The notes under the pieces were generated by a model, which was not told where the DNA came from, ran no database searches, and was given only the letters and a program-made list of their open reading frames with translations. Source: Gemmatirosa kalamazoonensis (GTDB taxonomy: Bacteria > Gemmatimonadota > Gemmatimonadetes > Gemmatimonadales > Gemmatimonadaceae). From it: 64,000 nt of DNA. Positions 32,659-41,400 of the stretch are shown here, piece by piece. The first letter of the stretch is position 1. Every line of letters begins with the position of its first letter. The DNA is taken from the NCBI RefSeq assembly GCF_000522985.1, contig NZ_CP007130.1:806001-870000 (forward strand), given 5' to 3'. Both the position numbers and the translations under genes were made by a program.

Positions 32659-35076
32659 ATGACCGACCTGCGACTCGCCCTCCGCTCGCTCGCCAAGCGT
32701 CCGCTGTTCACCGCCACGGCCCTCGTCGCGCTCGCGTTAGGCATCGGCGCCGGCGCCGCGGTGCTCGGCGTCGTGAACGCGGTGCTGCTGCGACCCCTCG
32801 CGTACGCCGACCCGTCGCGGCTCGTCGTCGTGCTGCACGGCGGGTCGCGGCCCGTGGCGCCGGCGAACTTCCTCGACTGGCGCCGCGACACGCGGTCGTT
32901 CGCGCGCATGGGCGCGGCGGAGATGTGGGGCCCGACCCTCACCGGCGGCACCGCGGCGGAGAAGGTCGCGGCGCTGCGGGTCACCGGCGACGTCTTCCCG
33001 CTGCTCGGCGTCGCGCCGCTGCTCGGACGCGCGGTGCGCGCGGGCGACGACGAGCCGGGCGCCGACCACGTCGTCGTGCTGTCGTACGCGCTCTGGCAGC
33101 GGCGCTTCGGCGGCGCGCGCTCGGCGCTCGGCGCCACCGTGAGGCTCGACGGCGAGCCGTACACGGTCGTCGGGGTGATGCCGCCGACGTTCCGCTTCGC
33201 GCCGTTCTGGGCGACGCGCAGCGAGCTGTGGGCGCCGCTCGCGCTCGGGGCCCGCGCCGAGAGCCGCGGCGGACAGAGCCTGCGCGTGTTCGCGCGGCTC
33301 GCGCCGGGCGCGACGCTCGACGCCGCGCGCGCCGACGTCGCCTCGGTGGCCGCGCGACTCGAGCGCGAGTTCCCCGGCACGAACCGCGACGTCGCCGTCG
33401 TGCCGCTCACGGAGAAGGTCGTCGGCGACGTGCGACCGATGCTGCTCGTGCTGTCGGGCGCGGTGACGCTCGTGCTGCTCATCGCCGGCGCGAACGTGGC
33501 GCACATGCTGCTCGCGCGCGGCAGCGCGCGGGCGCGCGAGATGGCGGTCCGCGGCGCGCTCGGCGCCACCCGCACGGCGCTCGTGCGGCAGCTGCTCGCG
33601 GAGAGCGTCGTGCTGGCGGCCGCCGGCGGGGCGCTCGGTCTCGCGTTAGGCGCGGCGGGGGTGCGCGCGCTCGTCGCGCTCGCGCCGGCCGGGCTGCCGC
33701 GCGTGGACACGGTGCACCTCGACTGGCGCGTGGCGGTCGCGACGATCGTCGTCGCGCTGCTCACCGGCGTCGCGTGCGGCGTCGTCCCCGCGCTGCGCGG
33801 CGCGGCGGACGGCGTGAGCGGCACGCTGCGCGACGGCGCGCGCGGCACGACCGCCGGACGCCGGCAGCATCGCGGGCGGCGCGCGCTCATCGCGTCGGAG
33901 TTCGCGCTGTCGTGCGTGCTGCTCGTCGGCGCGGGGCTCATGATCCGCACGGTCGCCGCGATGCAGGCGGTGGATCCCGGCCTCGATCCGCGCGGCGTGC
34001 TCACGGCGATCGTGTCGGTCACCGGCTCCGCGGAGGCGACGCCGGGGCGCCGCGCGGCGTTCTACGAGGGTCTCGTGGCGCGGCTCGCCGCGCTCCCCGG
34101 CGTGCGCGCGGCGGGCGCGATCAACCACGTGCCGCTCGCCGGCGACGAGTGGGGGATGCACGTCACCGCCGAGGGCCGCCCCGTCGCGCCGGGCGTCGAG
34201 GCGCCGACGGCGACGTTCCGCGTGATCCTCCCCGGCTACCTCCGCGCGATGGGCATCCGCGTGCGCGAGGGGCGCGACGTCGCCGCCACCGACCGCGTCG
34301 GCGCGACCGAGGTGGTGGTGGTGAACGAGGCGCTCGCGCGCCGGCTGTGGCCGGGCGAGAGCGCGTTAGGCAAGCGCCTCACGCTCGACGGGCCGGAGGA
34401 CCACCCGCCGACGCGCACCGTGGTGGGCGTGGTGCGCGACGTCGTGCGCGGCGAGTGGACGGAGGGGCCGCAGCCGGAGGCGTACGTGCCATTCCTCCAG
34501 AGCGAGTCGTACCTGGAGCGCCCGTCCGGCGCGTTCTCGGCGATGTCGATCGTCGTGAAGACCGACGGGGACCCGGCGCGCCTCGCGCCCGCGCTCCGCG
34601 CCGCCGTCGCGTCGGTCGACCGCGACCTGCCGGTGTCGGAGGTGCAGACGATGGAGCGCATCGTCGCCGACGCGACGGCGCGCCCCCGCTTCGTGCTCGT
34701 GCTGCTCGGCGCGTTCGCCGCGGTCGCCGCGCTGCTCGCCGCGGTGGGCCTCTACGGCGTCACGAGCTACGCCGTGTCGCGGCGCGTGCGCGAGATCGGC
34801 GTGCGCGTCGCGCTCGGCGCGGCCCGCGGCCGCGTGGTGCGCCTCGTGCTCGGCGAGGCGCTCGGCCTCGTCGCGTTAGGCATCGCGTTGGGCACCCTCG
34901 GCGCGCTCGCGGCCGCGCGGCTCATGGCGGGGCTGCTGTTCGGCGTCGGCGCCGCGGATCCGCTCACGTTCGTCGGCGTGCCGGTGCTGCTCTCGATCGT
35001 CGCGCTCGCGGCCGCGCTCGGCCCCACACGCCGCGCGACGGCCGTGGCGCCGACGGTAGCGCTGAGGGCCGAGTAG
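32659..35076 (+). CDS. ADOP/MacB-like duplicated ABC permease lacking the N-terminal prefix
   Basis: 805 residues, ATG 32659. It starts directly with D-L-R-L-A-L-R-S-L-A-K-R-P-L-F-T and the first membrane helix, so the prefix domain found in the permease at 3810 is missing. Two MacB-like core domains and two FtsX blocks follow (G-A-N-V-A-H-M-L-L-A-R-G; G-V-T-S-Y-A-V-S-R-R-V-R-E-I-G-V-R), ending V-A-P-T-V-A-L-R-A-E. No PadR or ATPase gene adjoins it. Contains four GTTAGGC motifs, each encoding Leu-Gly with a TTA codon. The gene ends 14 bp before a GGACTCG-unit element and is convergent with the next permease. Confidence 0.92.
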   Translation: MTDLRLALRSLAKRPLFTATALVALALGIGAGAAVLGVVNAVLLRPLAYADPSRLVVVLHGGSRPVAPANFLDWRRDTRSFARMGAAEMWGPTLTGGTAAEKVAALRVTGDVFPLLGVAPLLGRAVRAGDDEPGADHVVVLSYALWQRRFGGARSALGATVRLDGEPYTVVGVMPPTFRFAPFWATRSELWAPLALGARAESRGGQSLRVFARLAPGATLDAARADVASVAARLEREFPGTNRDVAVVPLTEKVVGDVRPMLLVLSGAVTLVLLIAGANVAHMLLARGSARAREMAVRGALGATRTALVRQLLAESVVLAAAGGALGLALGAAGVRALVALAPAGLPRVDTVHLDWRVAVATIVVALLTGVACGVVPALRGAADGVSGTLRDGARGTTAGRRQHRGRRALIASEFALSCVLLVGAGLMIRTVAAMQAVDPGLDPRGVLTAIVSVTGSAEATPGRRAAFYEGLVARLAALPGVRAAGAINHVPLAGDEWGMHVTAEGRPVAPGVEAPTATFRVILPGYLRAMGIRVREGRDVAATDRVGATEVVVVNEALARRLWPGESALGKRLTLDGPEDHPPTRTVVGVVRDVVRGEWTEGPQPEAYVPFLQSESYLERPSGAFSAMSIVVKTDGDPARLAPALRAAVASVDRDLPVSEVQTMERIVADATARPRFVLVLLGAFAAVAALLAAVGLYGVTSYAVSRRVREIGVRVALGAARGRVVRLVLGEALGLVALGIALGTLGALAAARLMAGLLFGVGAADPLTFVGVPVLLSIVALAAALGPTRRATAVAPTVALRAE

Positions 35077-35089
35077 GGAGCGGAGATGC

Positions 35090-35262
35090 TCGGGACTCGG
35101 GACTCGGGACTCGGCACTCGGGTCGGATGGCACTCGCTCCGCTCGTGCCTTCATGAAAGAAAGCGAGCGTAGCGAGCACACCGCAAAGAAAGCGAGCGTA
35201 GCGAGCACACCGCCCCGAGTCCCGAGTCCCGAGTCCCGAGTCCCGAGTCCCGAGTCCCGAGC
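35090..35262. repeat. Tandem-arm hairpin (H12) with GGACTCG units and a 29-bp direct repeat
   Basis: GGACTCG units run from 35090, and complementary CGAGTCC units run from 35214 to 35262. Between them lies AAAGAAAGCGAGCGTAGCGA plus nine bases, a 29-bp unit present twice in tandem (35156-35184 and 35185-35213). That unit also pairs with CACTCGCTCCGCTCG at 35131. The element fills the gap between the convergent permease genes. Confidence 0.85.
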
Positions 35263-35269
35263 ACCCATC

Positions 35270-37963
35270 TTAATCGGACCGCAGCGCCTCCGTCGGCGCG
35301 ACGGTCGTCGCGCGGCGCGTCGGCAGCCACACCGCCGCCGCCGCGGCGCCCATCAACGCCGCGCACACGACCGCGAACGCCGCCGGGTCTGTCGCGCTGA
35401 CGCCGAACAGCATCGTCGTGAGCAGCCGCGTCGTCGCGAACGCGCCGACGAGGCCGACCGCGAGCCCGAACGCCACCGGCGTCATTCCCTGCCGCAGGAC
35501 GAGCCGCGCGACGTCGCCCGCGCGCGCGCCGAGCGCCACGCGCACGCCGAGCTCCCGCGTGCGCTGTCCCACGCTCAGCGACACCACGCCGTACACGCCG
35601 ACCGCCGCGAGCACCAGCGCCGTGCCCGCGAACGCCGCGAACAGCAGCGAGTAGAGCCGCGGCTCGGCGACCGCGTCGGCGACGAGCGTGTCGAGCGTGC
35701 GCTCCTGGAACACCGGGATCTCCGGGTCGAGCGCGGCCACCTGCGCGGCCATCGCCTTGCGCAGCCCGGGCGTGACCTCGCCACGCACGGCGTACATCAT
35801 CCCGGTCATCGGGAACTGCATCTCCGGGAAGTACGCCTCGGGGCGCGGGTCGGCGCGCAGGCCGTCTCCGTGCACGTCGCCGACGACGCCGACGACGATG
35901 CCGCCCACGCGCTCGCGCGCCGAGTCCGGGCCGACGCGCATCCCGATCGAGAAGCGCCGACCGATCGGGTCCTGCCCCGGCCACAGGCGGCGCGCGAGCG
36001 TCTCGTTCACCACCACCACACGCGGCGCGGACGCGTCGTCGGTGCGCTCGATCGCGCGGCCGCGCACCACGCGCATGCCGACCGCGCGGAAGTAGCCGTC
36101 GGTGATCATGCGCACCGACGTGCTGCGCTCCTTGCCGCTGGGCTCCGGCACGCCGTCCAGCTCGTGCAGCGTGATCGTGTAGCTCATGCCGCTGAGCGGT
36201 AGACCCATCGTCGCGCCCACCGCGCGCACGCCGGGGAGCGCGCGGATGCGATCGGTGAGCTCGCGGTAGAACTGCGCCACGCGCGCGCCCTCGTAGCGGG
36301 CGTCGGGGAGCGATACCGAGAACGTCCACACGCCGTTCGGATCGAAGCCGACGTCGACCTGGCGCAGGCGCAGGAAGCTCTCGCCGAGCAGCGCCGCGCC
36401 GCTCAACAGGAGCGTCGTGATCGCGATCTGCGCGACGACGAGCGAGCCACGCAGCCGCGACCCCCAGTGCCGACCCGGCCGGCCGCGCGCCCCGACCGGC
36501 GTCGCCGCGCGGAGCACCGTCGCGATGTCGCGCAGCCGCGACGCGCTGAGCGCCGGCAGCACGCCGAACACGAACGCCGTCAGCAGCGCGACGCCGAGCG
36601 CGAACAGCAGCACCGGCCCGTCCACGCGCGACTCCGCCAGCGTCGGGCGGGCGGCGCGGAGCGTCGCGTCGAGCAGATGCGTGCCCCACCACGCGAGCGC
36701 CACGCCCGCCATCGCGCCGACGAACGAGAGGATCACCGCCTCGCTCATGACCGCGCCGGCGAGTCGCCCGCGTCCCGCGCCGAGCGCCGCGCGCACCACG
36801 CGGTCGCGCTCGTGCCGCGTGGCGCGCACGAGCAGCAGGTTCGCCACGTTCGCGCACGCGAGCAGCAGCAGCAGCCCCACGGCACCCAGCAGCACGATGA
36901 GCGCGGGCCGCACGTCGCCCACCGTCGCGTCGCGCAGCGAGCGCACGAGCGCGCTCTCGTCGGTGTTCTGCTCCGGGTACGCGGCGGCGAGCCGCGCGTG
37001 GATCGCCGCGAGCTCCGCGTTCGCGCGCTCCACTGCGGCGCCGGGCTTCAGTCGGCCGGTGACCGACAGCCAGTGCGCCCCGCGCTGCGTCGCGAGGTCC
37101 TGCTCGGAGAACGCGAGCGGCACCCAGAGCTGGGAGTGCTCCGGGAAGTCGAAGCCGTCGGGCATGACGCCGACGACGACGCGCGATTCCCCGTCGAGCC
37201 GGATGGTGTGCCCGATCACGTGCGCATCGCTGCCGAAGCGGCGCGCCCACAGCCGGTGGCCGAGCATTACGGCCTTCGGCCCATGGTACGCCGTCTCCGC
37301 GGCGTTGAACGCGCGGCCCAGCTCCGGCTTCACGCCCATCACGGAGAAGAACCCCGCCGTCACGTACGACATCGCGAGCTGCTCCGCGGGCCCGTCGCTC
37401 GTCAGCGCACCGGTGCCGGTGCCCGACGCGGCGAGGTCCATCGTGCGCGAGGTGCGCTGCCAGTCGGCGAAGTTCGACGGCGACACCGTCATCGGGGTCC
37501 CGCGCTTGAACTCCGCGGCGTCGACGAGCCGTCCCGCGTCGGGGAACGGCAACGGGCGGAGCAGCGCCGAGTACGCGACGCTGAACACCGCCGTGGTGGC
37601 GCCGATGCCTAACGCGAGCGTGAGCCCGGAGAGCAGCGCGAACGCGGGCGCTCGGCGCAGGCGCCGGGCGGCGTGTCGGAGGTCGGTGGCGAGCATGGTG
37701 AGCATCGGATCTCCGGTGCGGCGCGCGCGCGGCGTCGGGCGGCGCCAGGGAAGACGGAGGAGCGCGACCCCGGTGTCGCGCCAGAAGGCGTGCCGAGCGC
37801 GGCGCGGTCCGTCGCGCGCGAGTCGGTCGTCGAACAGCTCCAGCAGATCGCCGAGGTACGGCTCCAGCGCCGCCGCGTCGACCACGGCGCGCAGCAGCCG
37901 TTGGGCGGTGCGCGGCGCGTCGGGGCGCGGCGGGCCGGCACGCGTCTCGTTAGGCGCGCTCAC
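35270..37963 (-). CDS. ADOP family ABC permease with prefix domain 2
   Basis: 897 residues from GTG 37963, overlapping the PadR stop (GTGA). Residues ~10-75 are the second type of permease prefix (P-R-T-A-Q-R-L-L-R-A-V, Y-L-G-D-L-L-E-L-F-D-D-R). Then come two MacB/FtsX halves (A-N-V-A-N-L-L-L-V-R-A-T; G-V-V-S-L-S-V-G-Q-R-T-R-E-L-G-V-R) ending V-A-P-T-E-A-L-R-S-D. The prefix differs from that of the 3810 permease, so the two PadR-ADOP pairs are separate sub-types and not a recent duplication. Translation is coupled to PadR. Confidence 0.92.
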   Translation of the reverse strand: MSAPNETRAGPPRPDAPRTAQRLLRAVVDAAALEPYLGDLLELFDDRLARDGPRRARHAFWRDTGVALLRLPWRRPTPRARRTGDPMLTMLATDLRHAARRLRRAPAFALLSGLTLALGIGATTAVFSVAYSALLRPLPFPDAGRLVDAAEFKRGTPMTVSPSNFADWQRTSRTMDLAASGTGTGALTSDGPAEQLAMSYVTAGFFSVMGVKPELGRAFNAAETAYHGPKAVMLGHRLWARRFGSDAHVIGHTIRLDGESRVVVGVMPDGFDFPEHSQLWVPLAFSEQDLATQRGAHWLSVTGRLKPGAAVERANAELAAIHARLAAAYPEQNTDESALVRSLRDATVGDVRPALIVLLGAVGLLLLLACANVANLLLVRATRHERDRVVRAALGAGRGRLAGAVMSEAVILSFVGAMAGVALAWWGTHLLDATLRAARPTLAESRVDGPVLLFALGVALLTAFVFGVLPALSASRLRDIATVLRAATPVGARGRPGRHWGSRLRGSLVVAQIAITTLLLSGAALLGESFLRLRQVDVGFDPNGVWTFSVSLPDARYEGARVAQFYRELTDRIRALPGVRAVGATMGLPLSGMSYTITLHELDGVPEPSGKERSTSVRMITDGYFRAVGMRVVRGRAIERTDDASAPRVVVVNETLARRLWPGQDPIGRRFSIGMRVGPDSARERVGGIVVGVVGDVHGDGLRADPRPEAYFPEMQFPMTGMMYAVRGEVTPGLRKAMAAQVAALDPEIPVFQERTLDTLVADAVAEPRLYSLLFAAFAGTALVLAAVGVYGVVSLSVGQRTRELGVRVALGARAGDVARLVLRQGMTPVAFGLAVGLVGAFATTRLLTTMLFGVSATDPAAFAVVCAALMGAAAAAVWLPTRRATTVAPTEALRSD

Positions 37964-38277
37964 GGCGCGTCCCACCCCGCGACCAGCCCCTGCGCGAGCT
38001 GGCGGAGTGCGCCGAGCGCGTCGCGCACCGCGCGGCGGCCGGCGGGTGTCACGGTGAAGTAGCGCTTGCGCCGCCCACCGCGCTGCGGCGTCGGCTCGCC
38101 GAACCGCGACACGACGAAGCCTTTCGCCTCCAGGCGCGTGAGCGTCGTGTGCACGGTGGCGAGCGTCGGCGAGCGGCCGGTCGCGCGCTCGATCTCGGCG
38201 AGCACCGGGACGCCGTACGCCTCGTCGCCGCAGCGCATGACGGCGAGCAGGACGAGCTGTTCGAGCTCTCCGAGCAA
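37960..38277 (-). CDS. PadR family transcriptional regulator
   Basis: 105 residues from TTG 38277, chosen because AAGGAG lies at the right distance upstream and no ATG precedes the conserved core. Core: L-G-E-L-E-Q-L-V-L-L-A-V, A-Y-G-V-P-V-L-A-E-I-E, T-L-A-T-V-H-T-T-L-T-R-L-E recognition helix, and K-R-Y-F-T-V-T-P-A-G wing. Co-transcribed and coupled with the ADOP permease it probably represses. A symmetric site at 38291-38310 lies just upstream, between this gene and the alpha-2-macroglobulin gene. Confidence 0.9.
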   Translation of the reverse strand: MLGELEQLVLLAVMRCGDEAYGVPVLAEIERATGRSPTLATVHTTLTRLEAKGFVVSRFGEPTPQRGGRRKRYFTVTPAGRRAVRDALGALRQLAQGLVAGWDAP

Positions 38278-38290
38278 ACGAGTCTCCTTT

Positions 38291-38310
38291 TATCGACTTT
38301 GTCGAAGATA
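38291..38310. promoter_or_regulatory. Candidate PadR operator
   Basis: TATCGACTTTGTCGAAGATA is an imperfect palindrome about 14 bp upstream of the PadR TTG start. It lies in the short divergent region shared with the alpha-2-macroglobulin gene. Position and symmetry suggest autoregulation; PadR identity of the binder is inference. Confidence 0.5.
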
Positions 38311-38417
38311 TGACGGGGTCGGACGCTCGCAAGTTTCACCGACGCGCGACGCGGCATGCTGGACAAGCCATTCGTCACATACGAGCCTTGGGGCCACCGC
38401 CCACGCCCGAGGCCTCC

Positions 38418-41400
38418 GTGCGCCGCCGCTTCGCCCTGCTCGCTCTCGTCGCCGCCCAGGCGCACGCACAGCCCGCCGCGCCGCTGCGCGTCATCCGCGC
38501 GACCCCCGCCGGCGATGCCGCGCCGAGCGCCGAGATCGCGGTCACGTTCGACCGCCCCGTCGCCGGCTCGCTGGATCGCACCGTGGATCCCGCGACCGTG
38601 CTGCGCGTCGAGCCCGCGGTGCGCGGACGGCTCGAGTGGCGCGATCCCGTCACCGTGCGACTCGTCCCGTCGGAGATGCTCGCGCCGGGCACGCGCTACG
38701 CCGTCACGGTCTCCACCGCGTTCCGCGCGATGGACGGCAGCGCGCTCGCCGAGCCGTATCGCTTCTCCTTCCGCGCGCAGGGCCCCACGCTGCTCGGCGG
38801 CAGCCCGGTCGCCGCGGACGACCACCCGCGCGTCACGACGACGCAGCGGTTCGAGCTCGTGTACTCGGCGCCCGTGGATCTCGAGAAGCTCTCCGGCGCC
38901 GCGTTCGCGGAGTTCCGGGCGTCGTGCGCCGGCGGGCGGCGCATCGTCAGGCTCCGCGCGGCCGCGCAGCGACGCGTGCGCGACGACGACCCGTGGCGGC
39001 TGCGGGAGGCCGGCGGCTACCAGCGCGACCACAAGCTCGACTCGCTGCGACGCGTCGTGCAGCTCGCCCCCGAGTCGGCGATGCCGCGCGGCTGCGTCGG
39101 CGATCTCGTCGTGCCCGCGGAGATCGAGGACGAGCGGCTGCGCGATCCCGCGCGGTGGCCGTTCGAGACGTACGGCGACTTCCGCGTCGCGACGGTGGAG
39201 TGCGGCGGCGGCGACTTCTGCCCGACCGGTCCGCTGCGCGTGACGTTCGCCACGCCGGTGCGCGGCGCCGAGGTGCTGCGCCGCGTGAAGCTCCTTCCGG
39301 CCGTGCCGTTCGCGGTGCGCGACACGGCGAGCGAGTCGACGACGTGGACGCTCGAGGGACGGCTCGTGCCGCACACCGTGTACGCGGTCGTCGTCGACAC
39401 CGCGATGCGCGACGTCTTCGGCCAGCCGCTGCGCGGCAATCCCGCCGCCGCGTACCGCACCACGGGCTACGCACCGTCGGTGACGTACGCCTACGGCCGA
39501 CTGCTCGTCGAGCGTGCCGGCTTCCGCACGCTCGCCGTGCAGCACGTCAACGTCGACACGCTCGTCGCCACCATCGCCGCGGTGCCCGACTCGCTGGAGG
39601 CACGCGTGCTCCGCCGCGTGAGCTGGGGCGACGACAGCGTGTGGTCCACGCTCGCGCGGCGCGCCGTCAGGCAGCGCGTGCCGCTGCGCGCCGCGCGCGA
39701 CCGCGCGATGCTCACCGGCATCCGGCTGCCGGCGCCCGACGCCACGACGCGCGCACCCACGCTCTACGCGATCAAGGTCGCGGGTCGCTCGACCACGAAG
39801 GACACCGTCGCCGACGGGCCGCTCGCGCTCGTGCAGGTCACCGACCTCGGTGTGCACACGCGGTTGGGCACCACCGAAGCGGCAGTGTGGGTCACCGGCG
39901 TGCGCGACGGGCTGCCGCGCGCCGGCGCCGCGGTCACGCTGTTCGACGTGCGCGGCCGCCGGCTCGGCGCCGCGCGCACCGACGCGCGCGGGCTCGCCCG
40001 CCTAACGGGTCTGCCTCGCGACCCGTCCGGTGGCGAGGCGGACGACGACGAGCGGGGCGACCTCGAGGGCTTCGTCACCGTGACGCTGGGCGACGACCGC
40101 GCGGTCGCGTCGGTGAGCCGCTACGACCCCGACCTCTCGCCGTGGCGCTTCGACGTGAGCGGTGCGTGGGGCGCCGAGCGGCTGCCGCTCGCCGGCGCGG
40201 TGTTCACCGAGCGCGGGATCTACCGGCCGGGAGAGCGCGTGTACGCGAAGGCCATCGTCCGCGACGGCGCGCTGGGCAGTCTGCGCGTGCCGCAGCGTGG
40301 CGACTCCGTGAAGTGGATCTTCCACGACCGCGAGGACGGCGTGCTCCGTGCGCACACCGCCGCGCTCTCCGCGTTCGGCACGGCCGATCTCTCGGTCGAC
40401 GTGCCCGCGCTCGCGCCGGTCGGCAGCTACCGCGTCGAGATCCAGGCGCGGCGGCAGGGGCAGTGGCAGTCGTTCGCCGAGTCGCGCTACCGCGTGGCGG
40501 AGTACCGGCCGCCGGAGTTCCTCGTCGATCTCGCCGCCGACAGCGGCGCGAAGCGACCCGGCGATCGCCTGACGGTGAACGTGCAGGCGCGCTACCTGTT
40601 CGGCGCTCCCATGGCGCGTGCCGACGTGACGTGGACCGCGCGACGGACGCCGGTGTCGTCGTGGGAGCTCGAGATCCCGGGGCTCGACGGCTGGTACGTC
40701 GGCGACGCGGACAACTGGTGGGAGGACGCGCCGGAGCCCGACTCCGACGTGTTCGCGAGCGGCGTCGACACGCTCGACGCACGCGGCGCGCGCAGCCTGA
40801 CGGTCACGCTTCCCGCGCCGGCGAAGGGCCGCCCCGCGCGCGTCACGCTCGACGCGACGGTCACCGACGTGAACCGGCAGGTCGTCGGCGCGAGCGCGAC
40901 GGCGCTCGTGCATCCGGCCGACTTCTACGTCGCCGCGCGGCCGAACGGCGCGAGCTACTTCTGGCAGGGCGGCGTACCGCAGTCGGTCGGCGTGCTCGCC
41001 GTGCGGCCGAACGGGGAGAAGGTGAGCGGCGTGCGCGTGCGCGGCGCGGTCGTGCGGCGCGAGTGGCACCGCGTGCGCCGCGAGCGCGACGGCGTTTCCG
41101 AGCTGGTCGGCGAGTGGGTGGCGGACACGGTCGCGCGGTGCGCGATCACCACGGCGGAGGCGCCTAACGCCTGCGCGTTCACCCCGAAGGAGGGCGGCAT
41201 CTACGTCGTCTCGTTCACCGCCACCGACGCCGCGGGGCGCCGCGCGTCCACCAGCTTCCAGCGCTGGGCGGCCGGCAAGGAGTGGGTGCCGTGGAGCGAC
41301 GAGACGCAGTTCAAGATGGACGTCATTCCCGACCGGCAGCGCTACTCCGTGGGCGACACGGCGACGGTGCTGTTCGCGTCGCCGTTCACGAACGCGGAAG

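Noticed and set aside
338-35262. CRISPR array
   Set aside because: Repeats are short units in inverted arms without unique spacers, and no cas genes are present.
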